From the NCBI RefSeq assembly GCF_003024155.1, contig NZ_CP028136.1, forward strand, positions 1,674,001-1,738,000: DNA of 64,000 nt, in the 5' to 3' direction. Position 1 is the first letter of the stretch. Every line of letters begins with the position of its first letter. The translations under genes and the position numbers were made by a program. The DNA comes from Christiangramia fulva. GTDB lineage: Bacteria > Bacteroidota > Bacteroidia > Flavobacteriales > Flavobacteriaceae. Of the stretch, positions 17,483 to 27,375 are shown one piece after another. The notes below the pieces were generated by a model. The model worked only from the letters and a program-made list of their open reading frames with translations. It searched no databases and had not been told where the DNA came from.

Positions 17483-18697
17483 ATGAAATCTACTGCCTCT
17501 ATTACTCTTAGAAAAAAAGCAAATAAAAATGGCCTTTATCCCCTAGCTATCAGGATCACAAAATTTAGAAGATCGGCATATCTATACATTGGGCATTATA
17601 TTGATTTAAAATACTGGGATGAGGCCAAATGTTTGGTAAAAAAAAGCCATCCATATGCAACACGGTTAAATAGTCTATTGCTAATTAAATTAGCAGAGAC
17701 TAATAAATTTCTTCTTGAATTGCAATCCGAAGGAAAGGATTACTCTGCTAATCAGATTAAAAAAGAAATTACTTATAAAAATGGTAACAGTAATTTTTTC
17801 GATGTTGCAGATGCACATCTGAATGAACTTAAAATCAATAGTAAATTTGGAAGACATTCTGTAGATAAAGCAGTTATTGGACATATAAGGCGGTTTCATA
17901 AATCAAACCTGTTATCCTTCCAGGATTTGGATGAAAATCTCCTTAAAAAATATATGGCCTACCTAAGGAATACTCCAAAGATTTCAGAACGGACCATTGC
18001 TAACCATTTGGTGCTCATTCGGCTTTTATTTAACAAGGCTATCCGAAAGGGCATGGTTGATCGCAAATTCTATCCTTTTGGCAGAGATAAGATAAAAATA
18101 AAATTTCCTGAAGCAGGGAAGATTGGATTAACCCGGGAGGAGATAAAAAAAATAGAGAAAATGGAAGACCTTACAAAGGAAGAGCATCATGCTCGAAATG
18201 TTTGGCTTTTTAGTTTTTATCTTGCCGGAATCCGCATAGCAGATGTTTTGAAAGTCCGCTGGAGTGATATTTATGATAATAGGATTCATTATACAATGAA
18301 CAAAAATTCTAAACTAGTCTCACTACAGCTACCCGATAAAGTTCATGGGATTTTAAAAGATTACATAAAAGATAAGAGAGATGAAAATGATTATATTTTT
18401 CCAGAATTAAAAGTGGTAAGCTCTAAGGATAAGAAGAAACTATTTGACAAGTCTAAACGGGCAAATAGAAATATCAATGCTCACTTAACCAATATTGCCT
18501 CAAGAGCTGGGATTAATAAAAAGTTAAGTATGCATATTGCCCGTCACAGTTTTGGCCATATTGCGGGGGATAAGATTCCAATCCAAATGCTTCAAAAATT
18601 ATACAGACATTCCTCAGTTACCACCACTATGATGTATCAGTCTTATTTTATAAATAATGAAACAGATAAAGCATTAAATAGTATTGTTGATTTTTGA
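17483..18697 (+). CDS. int: Tyrosine recombinase / integrase (phage-integrase SAM-like, Bacteroidota type)
   Basis: 404 residues. An Arm-DNA-binding-like N-terminus (TASITLRKKANKNGLYPLAI) leads to a SAM-like core-binding domain (about 105-205) and the catalytic domain. Catalytic residues are visible: Arg251 (AGIRIADV), His351-x-x-Arg354 (HIARHSF), His376 (RHSSV) and nucleophile Tyr385 (MMYQSY). It sits 163 bp inside the attL repeat, reading inward. It most likely integrates and excises this element at tRNA-Leu. ATG at 17483 leaves a sensible N-terminus. Confidence 0.95.
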   Translation: MKSTASITLRKKANKNGLYPLAIRITKFRRSAYLYIGHYIDLKYWDEAKCLVKKSHPYATRLNSLLLIKLAETNKFLLELQSEGKDYSANQIKKEITYKNGNSNFFDVADAHLNELKINSKFGRHSVDKAVIGHIRRFHKSNLLSFQDLDENLLKKYMAYLRNTPKISERTIANHLVLIRLLFNKAIRKGMVDRKFYPFGRDKIKIKFPEAGKIGLTREEIKKIEKMEDLTKEEHHARNVWLFSFYLAGIRIADVLKVRWSDIYDNRIHYTMNKNSKLVSLQLPDKVHGILKDYIKDKRDENDYIFPELKVVSSKDKKKLFDKSKRANRNINAHLTNIASRAGINKKLSMHIARHSFGHIAGDKIPIQMLQKLYRHSSVTTTMMYQSYFINNETDKALNSIVDF

Positions 18698-18798
18698 TTC
18701 TGAACATTTCGAATATCTAGCTTTCTCAGGATTTTTTTAATTTAAAATAAAACCACATTTAAGGGACGCTAAGATTTATTCAGATTAAAAAATATTTC

Positions 18799-18829
18799 CC
18801 GTTTTATGTAAAACGGCAAAAAAATTGTA
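18799..18829 (+). promoter_or_regulatory. Palindrome overlapping a sigma-54-like promoter upstream of the regulator gene
   Basis: CCGTTTTA-TG-TAAAACGG (18799-18816) is a perfect 8-bp dyad. It overlaps CGGCAAAAAAATTGTA (18814-18829), which keeps the sigma-54 layout: GG and G(T) separated by 10 bp, with GGCA and TTG matching TGGCAC-N5-TTGC. The gene starts 58 bp downstream. This could allow autoregulation of the sigma-54 regulator, but the -12 GC is imperfect. Confidence 0.4.
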
Positions 18830-18886
18830 TCTCCTTTATTTTCCTTTAAATTCCTTTCTTTGTAATAACTTTCCGATTAAAATAAA

Positions 18887-20227
18887 ATGAAAAAGACCAT
18901 TCTTATTATTGACGATGAAAAGGATATTCTTAATATGCTTTCCAGAATTATTGAACTTGAAGGATACAATGTCTTCAAAGCACCGACAGGTAAGGAGGCT
19001 ATAAAATTATTCAAAAAGGAAAGAATTCATGTAGTGATTACCGATGTTAAATTACCCGATATTTCAGGGATTGAATTGGTAAATACGTTTAAAGAGATCA
19101 ATAAGGCAGCAGAGATCATTTGTCTTACTGCGTATGGCAAGATTGAAGATGGGGTAAAGGCCATAAAACAGGGAGCCTTTGACTATCTGGTAAAGGGAGA
19201 TGATAATAAGAAAATCCTGCCACTTCTAAGCAAGGCCTATGATAAAGCCGAATTACAGTACAAAATTTTACGACTTAAATCTCAAATTTCCGAACAATTT
19301 GGTTTTAATAGAATCATAGGTAGCTCCAAACCTTTAAAAAATGCCATTGAAATGGCAAAAAGGGTAGCTCCAATGGACACCACAGTTCTAATATTAGGTC
19401 CAACCGGGTCTGGTAAAGAGGTGTTTTCAAGAGCAATCCATTCTGAAAGTAATAGAGCAACAGAAAGTTTTTTAGCCATTAATTGCAGTGCTCTTGGGAA
19501 GGATCTTCTTGAAAGTGAACTTTTTGGCCATAAAGCGGGGGCTTTTACCGGAGCTATTAAAGATAAACCAGGCCTGTTTGAAGAGGCTCATTTAGGAACC
19601 ATATTACTAGATGAAATTGGTGAAATGGATCTTGAACTTCAGGCGAAGCTTTTGCGTTTTCTTGAGGAAGGAACCTTTATTCCGCTTGGAGAATCGCGGG
19701 AGAAAAAAGTAGATGTTAGAGTGATATCTGCGACGAATAAGAATCTTCAAAAAGCAGTAGAAGAGGGAGCTTTTAGAGAAGATCTTTATTATCGCCTTTC
19801 AGTCTTTACTATTGATTTACCAGGCCTGGATCAACGAAAAAAAGATATTCCAGCTTTAGCCAATTACTTTGTTAAAAATATTAGCCTAAAAGCTAATAAA
19901 AATATTAAAACAGTCTCCAAGGACTTTATTCAGGCCCTTCAAGAGCATCATTGGAAGGGAAATATTAGGGAATTGCGAAATATTATTGAACGCTCCATCA
20001 TTCTAGCTAATGAGGAAAAACTTACCGCTGATTTGCTTCCATTTGATTTTCTTTTAAACAGCAATCCTGGACTTTCTACTGGTCTCTATAAATTAAAGGA
20101 TGTTGAAAAAGAACATATTCGGAATCTCCTAAAATACACGAAAGGAAATAAAACAAAAACTGCAGAACTTTTAGATATTGGTCTTACTACTCTTTACAAT
20201 AAGGTTAAAGAATATGAGCTAGAATAA
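18887..20227 (+). CDS. NtrC-family sigma-54-dependent response regulator
   Basis: 446 residues: a receiver (IDDEKD, phospho-acceptor Asp53 in VITDVKLPD), then an AAA+ domain with Walker A GPTGSGKE (171-178), the sigma-54 contact loop GAFTGA (218-223) and Walker B (ILLDEIGEMD). A Fis-type helix-turn-helix closes the protein (KTKTAELLDIGLTTLYNKV). It activates transcription by sigma-54 polymerase; rpoN is on this chromosome at 59193-60650. It lies in the island ahead of trkHA and kdp, and the island kinase at 30195 is the natural partner. A good hairpin terminator follows, so it is probably a single-gene transcript. Confidence 0.92.
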   Translation: MKKTILIIDDEKDILNMLSRIIELEGYNVFKAPTGKEAIKLFKKERIHVVITDVKLPDISGIELVNTFKEINKAAEIICLTAYGKIEDGVKAIKQGAFDYLVKGDDNKKILPLLSKAYDKAELQYKILRLKSQISEQFGFNRIIGSSKPLKNAIEMAKRVAPMDTTVLILGPTGSGKEVFSRAIHSESNRATESFLAINCSALGKDLLESELFGHKAGAFTGAIKDKPGLFEEAHLGTILLDEIGEMDLELQAKLLRFLEEGTFIPLGESREKKVDVRVISATNKNLQKAVEEGAFREDLYYRLSVFTIDLPGLDQRKKDIPALANYFVKNISLKANKNIKTVSKDFIQALQEHHWKGNIRELRNIIERSIILANEEKLTADLLPFDFLLNSNPGLSTGLYKLKDVEKEHIRNLLKYTKGNKTKTAELLDIGLTTLYNKVKEYELE

Positions 20228-20250
20228 TAAGTCTTCACTTTCTGCAAAGA

Positions 20251-20278
20251 CCCTTCAATTTCTGAAGGGTTTTTTTTT
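20251..20278 (+). terminator. Rho-independent terminator after the sigma-54 regulator
   Basis: CCCTTCA (20251-20257) and TGAAGGG (20263-20269) form a 7-bp stem followed by nine T residues. Confidence 0.9.
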
Positions 20279-20508
20279 AAAAGATTTTAATTGGTAATTT
20301 TTTTATTCTGAAGAACAGTCGGTTGGAGGTGACTAAGGTTTGTTGGTACGGAGGTTGACATAAGGTTTGAAGAATTTTTTATGGGATAAGATTTAATCAA
20401 TTCCTTTTTCCTGAGCTATGTATTTTATCCCAAATCTTTCTTTTTAAACCAATCATGTTTTAAGGTAAAAAAAGAAAGTGCCTAAAATCCTTTTTACCAG
20501 TACTGAGA
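20279..20508 (+). promoter_or_regulatory. trkH leader with competing inverted repeats
   Basis: This 230-bp stretch upstream of trkH holds TGGGATAA/TTATCCCA (20382-20389 with 20425-20432), then CTTTCTTTTT/AAAAAGAAAG (20436-20445 with 20469-20478) and GGTAAAAA/TTTTTACC (20464-20471 with 20491-20498). The last two share bases 20469-20471 and cannot form together. That fits a switching leader, though AT-rich sequence produces such pairs by chance. Confidence 0.3.
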
Positions 20509-22068
20509 ATGTTGCGAAGTATAATTAGACAAATTGCAAGCCTCCAAATATTACTTGGAATCGTAATGATTATCCCGGGAATCGTTTCTGTTATATATAG
20601 AGAATGGTACTCTCTCCTGGGATTTGTAATTTCTGGTCTTATAGTTAGTGGTATAGGTTTTCTAATATATAAAAGTCTTAAAGGTGCACCTGATCCTGCA
20701 CATAAGGAATCTCTGATAATTGCAGCACTAGGTTGGCTTATGATCATCATTTTAGGCGGAGTACCCTATTTTATTATTGCTCATATAACACCCTTAAATG
20801 TGATGCAATCTTTCGTGCCTTTGGGAGAGACTTATGTTTCAAGTTTAATGAATTTCAGAAATCCTTTACATTGTATTTTTGAGAGTACCAGTGCCTTTAC
20901 CACTACAGGTTTAACTATGGCATACCATGAGCCTTCAGTGGGGTATTCCGTATTATTTTATAGATCTTTTTCTCAATGGGTGGGTGGTGCAGGCTTTATT
21001 GTCATGGCATTGGCTATTTTCAAGCAAATCCCAGGGCAATCTGCTGTTTTATTATATGGTTCTGAAGCTAGCGGAACAAAAGTTCGAAGTAATGTCATCC
21101 AAACCGCCAGGGCAATTTGGAAGGTTTACCTCCTGGTAACTGCGTTTTCTTTCCTGTTTATTTTTATAGGAACTTATTTTATTTTACCAGATTATCCTTT
21201 GGGAAGGAATATTTTTGATGCTGTTAATCACTCGATGGCTGGCCAATCCACTGGCGGTTTCAGCGTATTGGATGATAGCATTGCTGGTTACCATTCAGCA
21301 AAAATGGATGCCTTATTTATTCTCCCAATGCTACTTGGAGGGATGTCTATTCCTTTTTTATTCAGAATTATCTTTTTGAAAGATTTTAAAGAGTTCTGGT
21401 ATGATATACAAACGCGGGCTATCCTTTTGGCAAGTATTCTTGGAAGTGTTGTACTCTCTCTTTTTTTAATTGGCTCGGGTGGAGTTGTTTCGCCCTGGCG
21501 AGAAGGCATCTTTCAGTTTATAAGCGCTTTGACCACGACTGGCTGGCAAACTTCTGCCATTGGCTCCTGGGATGATGCTCCTGTGCTTTTTATTGTGGTC
21601 ACTGCAATGGTGGTAGGTGGTGCCGCCGGTGCTACGGTTGGCGGAATTAAAATTATAAGGGCTCTATTACTTCAAAAGGGATTGAGATGGCATATCAATA
21701 AAATCTTTTTAAGTAAGAACACTGTAAAAACAATAAAATTCAACGGCAAATTACTCTTACCTAATGAAATGAACAGAGAGCTTGCCAAAACAGGTATGTT
21801 CGTTTTGATGTACCTTTTGTTTGTCTTCATTTCTACTATAGTCACTCTTTACTTAATGAAAGGAGATTTTGGGCTTGCAGATGCCCTTTTTGAATCTGCG
21901 TCGGCTCAGGGAACAGTTGGACTCTCCTCGGGGATTACAGATCCGTCAATGTCCAGTGGTTTGGAATTGGTATATATTTTTCAAATGTGGAGCGGGAGAA
22001 TAGAAATTATTCCCATTTTAGTCGTAATACGGTTGTTTTTATACGGAATGAAACCTAGAAAAATTTAG
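20509..22068 (+). CDS. trkH: TrkH-family potassium channel/transporter subunit
   Basis: 519 residues with four pore repeats. The selectivity-filter segments are all visible: TTTGLT, STGGFS, TTTGWQ and GTVGLSS. Hydrophobic helices fill the rest, as in TrkH/KtrB proteins. It moves K+ (or Na+) across the inner membrane under control of a TrkA-type subunit, whose gene starts 5 bp after this stop. The ATG at 20509 gives the expected short N-terminal helix. It is island cargo, next to but separate from the Kdp operon. Confidence 0.93.
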   Translation: MLRSIIRQIASLQILLGIVMIIPGIVSVIYREWYSLLGFVISGLIVSGIGFLIYKSLKGAPDPAHKESLIIAALGWLMIIILGGVPYFIIAHITPLNVMQSFVPLGETYVSSLMNFRNPLHCIFESTSAFTTTGLTMAYHEPSVGYSVLFYRSFSQWVGGAGFIVMALAIFKQIPGQSAVLLYGSEASGTKVRSNVIQTARAIWKVYLLVTAFSFLFIFIGTYFILPDYPLGRNIFDAVNHSMAGQSTGGFSVLDDSIAGYHSAKMDALFILPMLLGGMSIPFLFRIIFLKDFKEFWYDIQTRAILLASILGSVVLSLFLIGSGGVVSPWREGIFQFISALTTTGWQTSAIGSWDDAPVLFIVVTAMVVGGAAGATVGGIKIIRALLLQKGLRWHINKIFLSKNTVKTIKFNGKLLLPNEMNRELAKTGMFVLMYLLFVFISTIVTLYLMKGDFGLADALFESASAQGTVGLSSGITDPSMSSGLELVYIFQMWSGRIEIIPILVVIRLFLYGMKPRKI

Positions 22069-22073
22069 AAAGT

Positions 22074-22733
22074 ATGAATATAATAATAATTGGTTCTGGC
22101 AGAACCGGAAAGCATGTTATAGAATCTGCGATCCAGGATAAGAATGAAGTTTGTGTAATTGAAAAAAATAAGGAAAGGGCTAATCAAATTGCTTCAACCT
22201 ATGATTGTGTAGTAATTCATGGAGATGCCACTCATTTAAATGTTTTAAATGAAGCGAACGAAGTACAGGCAGATGCCATTATTGTTACCACTGACGATGA
22301 TGCTGTAAATGCCCTGGTTATCTTACTGGCAAAACAACTAAAGATCAAAAGGCTGGTGAGCTCTGTGAACAACGATGATCTTTTACCCGTTTTCGAGCAA
22401 CTCGGGATAGATACAGTAGAAAGCCCTTACAGACTTAATGGTAAATACCTTTACCGAGCAGTTCAAGGTCCCGGGGTGAAAGAATTCCTTGACCTGGGGG
22501 ATGGCTTTGAGCTTTTGGAAATGCTGATTGAAAAAGGCTCGCAAATAGAAAATATGTACATCAAAGATATGATGAACGAAAAAATTCTTCCAGCAGATAC
22601 ACGGGTAGTTTTGATAAAACGTAACAACAGGATTTTGGTGCCGGAAGGAGATACTAAAGTTGTTCAAAACGACCTCCTTGTATTATTGTCAAGAAAAGAT
22701 GATGTTGAGGCCGTAAGTAAGATATTCAAATAG
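22074..22733 (+). CDS. trkA: TrkA potassium uptake regulatory subunit
   Basis: 219 residues, a one-copy TrkA: RCK-N Rossmann domain ([12 protein letters not shown], acidic residue in [14 protein letters not shown]) and a C-terminal RCK-C domain (about 130-215). It is co-transcribed with trkH (5-bp gap) and should gate that channel by binding NAD(H)/ATP. A hairpin terminator 30 bp downstream ends the trkHA unit. The chromosome carries a second TrkA-like gene at 14321, so the cell has at least two RCK subunits in this region. Confidence 0.93.
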   Translation: MNIIIIGSGRTGKHVIESAIQDKNEVCVIEKNKERANQIASTYDCVVIHGDATHLNVLNEANEVQADAIIVTTDDDAVNALVILLAKQLKIKRLVSSVNNDDLLPVFEQLGIDTVESPYRLNGKYLYRAVQGPGVKEFLDLGDGFELLEMLIEKGSQIENMYIKDMMNEKILPADTRVVLIKRNNRILVPEGDTKVVQNDLLVLLSRKDDVEAVSKIFK

Positions 22734-22762
22734 ACACCATAATCCTTTCAGATAGTAAAAAG

Positions 22763-22788
22763 CCCTTCAATATTTGAAGGGTTTTTTT
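22763..22788 (+). terminator. Rho-independent terminator after trkHA
   Basis: CCCTTCAA (22763-22770), loop TAT, TTGAAGGG (22774-22781), then seven T residues. The stem sequence nearly matches the one after the sigma-54 regulator gene. Confidence 0.92.
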
Positions 22789-23042
22789 AATGGAGTGAAT
22801 TTGTCTTAAAAATAATATCGATTTATAAATAACTATATATCAGATTTTTAAAATTTAATAGTGACTTTTTTTTCCAAATGGTATCGGTTTTGGCTTTGGA
22901 CCTATAAAATCTGAAAAGTTAAAATGAAATCGAACACTGCGATGAAACCCGTAGAGAAAATTATCAGGAAAAAAAGCTTTATTCCTGTTTTGTCTGGCAG
23001 GTACTCATTCTTTATTAAATGTAATCCAAAATTAATTAAACC
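22789..23042 (+). promoter_or_regulatory. Kdp operon upstream region with a weak sigma-54-like match
   Basis: About 250 bp free of clear genes ahead of the kdp operon. At 22879-22894, TGGTATCGGTTTTGGC has TGG and TTGG in sigma-54 spacing (GG-N10-GG, where GC is expected). Given the sigma-54 regulator in the island this is a plausible but weak promoter. A 44-codon open frame at 22924-23058 overlaps the next small gene and looks fortuitous. Confidence 0.3.
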
Positions 23043-23141
23043 ATGGAATTTCTATTAGGCTTGGCCATGTTGATACTCTGTATCGTTGGCTTTATCATTT
23101 TATTCAAATCTATCGATTGGTTTGATCAACTAATTCAATAA
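23043..23141 (+). CDS. 32-residue membrane peptide of the kdp operon
   Basis: ATG at 23043 opens a 32-residue frame with one hydrophobic helix (about 3-22, LLGLAMLILCIVGFIILF) and an IDWFDQL tail. It is separate from KdpF, which is encoded 400 bp further on. Its clean single-helix design and position at the head of the operon suggest a real small subunit or regulatory peptide of the Kdp complex, but the family is not one I can name with certainty. Confidence 0.6.
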   Translation: MEFLLGLAMLILCIVGFIILFKSIDWFDQLIQ

Positions 23142-23156
23142 CTAACCTTTAAAGTC

Positions 23157-23540
23157 ATGCTAAATCATAAAGATTCAAAAGATCTAATTCTTATCGAGTT
23201 TCCGGAAATGGTAAAAGAAAAGAAAAACTTTGCCCAAATAACAAGCTTGTTAGCGGCAGAAACCAATGATGCCATGAAGTGGGGAGTTGTGGAAAGGGCC
23301 AAACAGGTGCTCAATTTTACCCATTATCTATTTCTTCACAGCAATAAATACGTACAACTGCTTTTACTGGATCAGTATTACAAAAAGCTGAATTGCGTGA
23401 GGTGCAATTTGAGTTTTCAAAATTTTACCAGAAATCATTCAGGTGCTGGAGGAAATGAAAGTCAGTTGCCATTTCATATTTCCTATCGCCTGCGCAATGC
23501 GAAGAGTGTCATGCAACTAACCTTAATAACTATAAAGTAA
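23157..23540 (+). CDS. Unknown soluble protein in the kdp operon (DUF7674-like start, possibly frameshifted)
   Basis: 127 residues as read. The first 65 (EFPEMVKEKKNF, ERAKQVLNFTHYLF) resemble the small helical DUF7674-type proteins seen near Bacteroidota kdp genes; this similarity is from memory. After about residue 66 the composition changes to Cys/Arg/Asn-rich sequence. Other frames then read more protein-like, for example VLQKAELREVQFEFSKFY (frame beginning 23354) and ILPEIIQVLEEMK further on. A frameshift or decay in the 3' half is therefore possible. It is 15 bp after the 32-residue peptide and 5 bp before kdpF. Confidence 0.5.
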   Translation: MLNHKDSKDLILIEFPEMVKEKKNFAQITSLLAAETNDAMKWGVVERAKQVLNFTHYLFLHSNKYVQLLLLDQYYKKLNCVRCNLSFQNFTRNHSGAGGNESQLPFHISYRLRNAKSVMQLTLITIK

Positions 23541-23545
23541 AAGTT

Positions 23546-23623
23546 ATGATCATTTTACTCATAATATCGGTAATCACCCTTGGGTATTTGTTTTATGCCA
23601 TTGTTAAACCAGAAAAATTCTAA
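23546..23623 (+). CDS. kdpF: KdpF, small subunit of the potassium P-type ATPase
   Basis: 25 residues, one hydrophobic helix ending in LGYLFYAIVKPEKF, which is the KdpF signature (YLxYAIxxPExF). It starts 5 bp after the preceding stop and ends 3 bp before kdpA, the expected place. KdpF stabilises the KdpABC complex in the inner membrane. Confidence 0.9.
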   Translation: MIILLIISVITLGYLFYAIVKPEKF

Positions 23624-23626
23624 ACG

Positions 23627-25321
23627 ATGTATCAATCAGAAATTATTGGCGCGGTTCTCATTTTTTTACTGGCAATAATATTTGCAATCCCTTTAGGAAG
23701 GCTGATCTCAAAGATCTTTAAGGGAGAAAAGAACTGGATGGGCTTTATGGCGCCTCTGGAGAAATTTATATTCAAGCTCGGGGGTGTGGATCCCACCAAA
23801 GAAATGGACTGGAAGCAGAATATGAAGGCAATGCTCGGTTTAAACCTGGTTTTCTTTATTGTTGCCTTTCTAATCCTGTTGTTTCAGGGGCTCATAAAAT
23901 TCTGGAATCCCGTAGGAATAGGAAACTGGGAACCAACTCTGGCTTTCAATACGGCTATCAGTTTTATGACGAACACCAATCTGCAGCATTATTCTGGGGA
24001 AACCGGGGCCAGTTACTTTACACAGCTCGCAGTTTTTGCCTGGCTGCAGTTTGTAAGTGCAGGAACAGGAATCGCTGCCTGTGGTTTGCTGTTTCGGGGA
24101 TTGGCGAATAAGAGCAGCAAGGCTCTCGGGAATTTTTACGACCTGTGGCTTAAATCCTGTACAAGAATACTTCTGCCAATAGCGATGATCCTGTCTTTGA
24201 TCCTTAGTATTAACGGAACCACTTCAAATTTTGAAGGACTGCAGAAGGTTACTACTCTTGAAGGAGATACCCAGATGGTGGCTGGTGGGCCTACTGCTCC
24301 CATGGTCTCTATTAAACAACTGGGAACCAATGGGGGAGGGTATTTTGGTCCTAACTCCACACATCCGTTCGAAAATCCGAATTATCTCACCAACATGGCA
24401 GAAAATATTGCCATCATACTCATTCCCATGGCCCTGGTTTTTGCCTTCGGTTTCTTTATGAGAAGGCGAAAATTAAGCTATTATCTCTTTGGGGTAATGT
24501 CGCTGCTCTTTATAGCCTTTGTGTATATCTCTTCTTCACAGGAAGTTGCGGGTGATCCAAATTTTGAGGCTATGGGGTTACATCAGGCCGCAAATATGGA
24601 AGGCAAGGAAATGAGGTTTGGGCCGATTGCTTCCTCTTTGTGGGGAGTTTCTACCACTGCAACTTCCAATGGTTCGGTGAACTCTATGCATGATAGCCAT
24701 ACACCAATTTCGGGAGGTGTGTTTCTCCTGGATATGTTTATCAATGCTGTTTACGGTGGAGTAGGTGTAGGTTTTATTAACTTCTTCGTCTTTCTGGTCA
24801 TTGCAGTATTTATTGCCGGCCAAATGATTGGGAGGACGCCAGATTTTCTTGGGAAAAAACTGGAGGCCCGTGAGATCAAAATAGCTGCGATCGTGGTGAT
24901 CTTACACCCACTTCTCATCCTGGCAGGAACTGCGCTTTCCAGCTATCTCCTTACCGAGGATCCGCGTTTACCCTGGCTTAACAATCCCGGTTTTCACGGA
25001 TTTTCTGAAATGATGTACGAATTCACATCGGCTTCGGCAAATAACGGATCTGGTTTTGAAGGACTGGGCGATAATACTCCTTTCTGGAATATAGCCACCG
25101 GTCTTGTAATGTTATTCGCGCGATTTCTTCCTATTATTGGACCGCTTGCAATTGCAGGTTCTCTATCCAGTAAAAAGTTCGTGCCTGAATCGGCCGGGAC
25201 TCTTAAAATGGACACTCCGGCATTTGCAGCTGTTTTATTAGCCGTGATACTGATCATTTCTGCCCTTGCCTTTTTCCCTGCCCTCGCTTTAGGACCACTG
25301 GCAGAATATTTTACCATTTAA
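23627..25321 (+). CDS. kdpA: KdpA, K+-translocating subunit of the Kdp ATPase
   Basis: 564 residues, normal KdpA length, with about ten membrane helices. It is a superfamily-of-K-transporters pore protein. Filter-region segments are visible: [31 protein letters not shown] and [12 protein letters not shown]. It forms the selective K+ channel that hands ions to KdpB. It is 3 bp after kdpF and 10 bp before kdpB, within one operon. The kdpFABC segment looks somewhat less AT-rich than the integrase and trkH genes of the same island. Confidence 0.97.
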   Translation: MYQSEIIGAVLIFLLAIIFAIPLGRLISKIFKGEKNWMGFMAPLEKFIFKLGGVDPTKEMDWKQNMKAMLGLNLVFFIVAFLILLFQGLIKFWNPVGIGNWEPTLAFNTAISFMTNTNLQHYSGETGASYFTQLAVFAWLQFVSAGTGIAACGLLFRGLANKSSKALGNFYDLWLKSCTRILLPIAMILSLILSINGTTSNFEGLQKVTTLEGDTQMVAGGPTAPMVSIKQLGTNGGGYFGPNSTHPFENPNYLTNMAENIAIILIPMALVFAFGFFMRRRKLSYYLFGVMSLLFIAFVYISSSQEVAGDPNFEAMGLHQAANMEGKEMRFGPIASSLWGVSTTATSNGSVNSMHDSHTPISGGVFLLDMFINAVYGGVGVGFINFFVFLVIAVFIAGQMIGRTPDFLGKKLEAREIKIAAIVVILHPLLILAGTALSSYLLTEDPRLPWLNNPGFHGFSEMMYEFTSASANNGSGFEGLGDNTPFWNIATGLVMLFARFLPIIGPLAIAGSLSSKKFVPESAGTLKMDTPAFAAVLLAVILIISALAFFPALALGPLAEYFTI

Positions 25322-25331
25322 ATCTGAAATA

Positions 25332-27365
25332 ATGAGTGCAAACAATAAATTATTAGATAAAAACCTCATGCAAAGTGCTTTTAGTGAGTCTTTTCGTAAA
25401 CTTCAGCCTCTGCAAATGATGAAAAATCCGGTGATGTTTACCGTGGAAATCGGAACTGCCATTATGGTGCTGGTAACCCTCATTTCTGCCTTTACCGTAA
25501 ATGAAAGTCTTGGCAGCACAGGGTATAATTTTGTAATTACCCTTATTTTACTGATCACCCTTTTATTTGCCAATTTTGCCGAAGCTATTGCCGAAGCACG
25601 CGGTAAGGCTCAGGCCAATGCTCTAAAGAAAACCCGTACCGATACAATGGCGAAACGTCAAATGGTGGATGGGGAGATAAAAATGGTCAATGCAACCGAG
25701 TTGCGTAAGAATGACATTTTTATTGCTGAAGCCGGTGATATTATTGCCAGCGATGGTGAAATAATTGAGGGGATGGCTTCCATCGATGAATCGGCGATAA
25801 CCGGGGAATCGGCACCTGTTATCAGGGAGGCAGAAACCGATCATAATTCGGTGATTGGCGGAACACAGGTACTTTCAGATACCATAAAGATCAAAGTGAC
25901 CTCTGAACCCGGAGAATCGTTTCTTGACAAAATGATAGGGCTCGTAGAAGGAGCTAACAGGCAAAAAACTCCAAATGAGATCGCTTTGACCATTCTTCTG
26001 GCAAGTTTCACGCTTGTATTTCTGATTGTGACAGTCACTCTGCAACCGTTCGCGGTTTATGCGAATACTGTTCTATCCATAGCCGCACTGGTCTCGCTTT
26101 TCGTATGTCTTATTCCCACTACAATTGGTGGACTGCTTTCCGCAATTGGGATCGCGGGAATGGACAGGGCTCTGGGAGCCAATATCATTGCTAAATCAGG
26201 GAAAGCTGTAGAAACCGCCGGTGATATTGATGTATTATTGTTAGATAAGACAGGTACAATTACCATCGGTAATAGAAAGGCTACCAATTTTTACCCACTA
26301 GGGAATATTGGTGAAGAGGAATTTGCCCATCTCTGTGCCTGGGGATCTTATTCCGATAAAACTCCTGAAGGTAAATCGATCATTGAATTGGCTAAAAATC
26401 TGAATATTCCTCTAAACAAGGAAAGTATTGAAATTGAGGAATCAGTGAAATTCACAGCCGAAACTCGAATGAGTGGTGTAAATCTTGCCGATGGCCGTCA
26501 AATTAGAAAGGGTGCCTGGGATGCCATTAGAGATTGGTGCGATATGGATGAAGAAACTTTAAAAAAGTTTGAGGCTAAAACCAGGGAAATTGCCGAAAAA
26601 GGTGGTACTCCCTTAGCGCTAGGGGTCGATAGGAAAGCTTTGGGTGTGATACAGTTGGAAGACATTATCAAGCCTGGTATTCAGGAAAGATTCGCGAGAT
26701 TTAGAAAAATGGGATTGAAAACCGTGATGGTTACAGGAGATAACCCACTCACTGCCGAATATATTGCGAAGGAAGCCGGTGTTGATGATTTCATAGCCGA
26801 GGCCAAACCAGAAGATAAACTGGAATATATAAAAAGGGAACAGGAAGCCGGAAAACTGGTAGCAATGATGGGAGATGGTACCAATGATGCTCCCGCCCTC
26901 GCTCAGGCCGATGTGGGGATTGCAATGAACAGCGGAACCCAGGCTGCAAAAGAAGCAGCCAATATGGTAGATCTTGATAATGATCCTACCAAACTACTGG
27001 AAGTAGTTGAAATTGGAAAGCAGTTATTAATAACAAGGGGAAATGTTACTACATTTTCTATTGCCAACGATGTGGCTAAATATTTTGCAATCGTTCCGGC
27101 ACTTTTTGCCGCCAGTATTCCGGGTTTAGGAGTGCTGAATATTATGGGATTAGCGAGTCCGCAATCAGCTATTCTATCTGCCGTGATTTTCAATGCCATT
27201 GTAATTCCTATCCTTATTCCGCTTGCCCTTAAGGGTGTCAAATATCGCCCAATGGGAGCTTCGGCCTTACTAGGAAGAAACCTTCTTGTTTACGGTCTGG
27301 GCGGTATTATCGTTCCTTTTATTGGAATTAAACTCATTGATCTACTCGTAAATCTATTTTTATAA
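25332..27365 (+). CDS. kdpB: KdpB, P-type ATPase catalytic subunit
   Basis: 677 residues. The phosphorylation motif DKTGT starts at Asp305, the actuator loop is TGES (ITGESAPV), and the hinge motif is [10 protein letters not shown] followed by [18 protein letters not shown]. About seven membrane helices surround these domains. It hydrolyses ATP to drive high-affinity K+ import with KdpA and KdpC. All catalytic residues appear intact, so the pump should work. It is spaced 10 bp from both neighbours. Confidence 0.98.
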   Translation: MSANNKLLDKNLMQSAFSESFRKLQPLQMMKNPVMFTVEIGTAIMVLVTLISAFTVNESLGSTGYNFVITLILLITLLFANFAEAIAEARGKAQANALKKTRTDTMAKRQMVDGEIKMVNATELRKNDIFIAEAGDIIASDGEIIEGMASIDESAITGESAPVIREAETDHNSVIGGTQVLSDTIKIKVTSEPGESFLDKMIGLVEGANRQKTPNEIALTILLASFTLVFLIVTVTLQPFAVYANTVLSIAALVSLFVCLIPTTIGGLLSAIGIAGMDRALGANIIAKSGKAVETAGDIDVLLLDKTGTITIGNRKATNFYPLGNIGEEEFAHLCAWGSYSDKTPEGKSIIELAKNLNIPLNKESIEIEESVKFTAETRMSGVNLADGRQIRKGAWDAIRDWCDMDEETLKKFEAKTREIAEKGGTPLALGVDRKALGVIQLEDIIKPGIQERFARFRKMGLKTVMVTGDNPLTAEYIAKEAGVDDFIAEAKPEDKLEYIKREQEAGKLVAMMGDGTNDAPALAQADVGIAMNSGTQAAKEAANMVDLDNDPTKLLEVVEIGKQLLITRGNVTTFSIANDVAKYFAIVPALFAASIPGLGVLNIMGLASPQSAILSAVIFNAIVIPILIPLALKGVKYRPMGASALLGRNLLVYGLGGIIVPFIGIKLIDLLVNLFL

Positions 27366-27375
27366 AAATTAGCAT

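Noticed and set aside
22924..23058. 44-codon frame upstream of the 32-residue kdp peptide
   Set aside because: Overlaps the better-looking peptide start, has no helix or motif, and lies in the likely promoter/leader.
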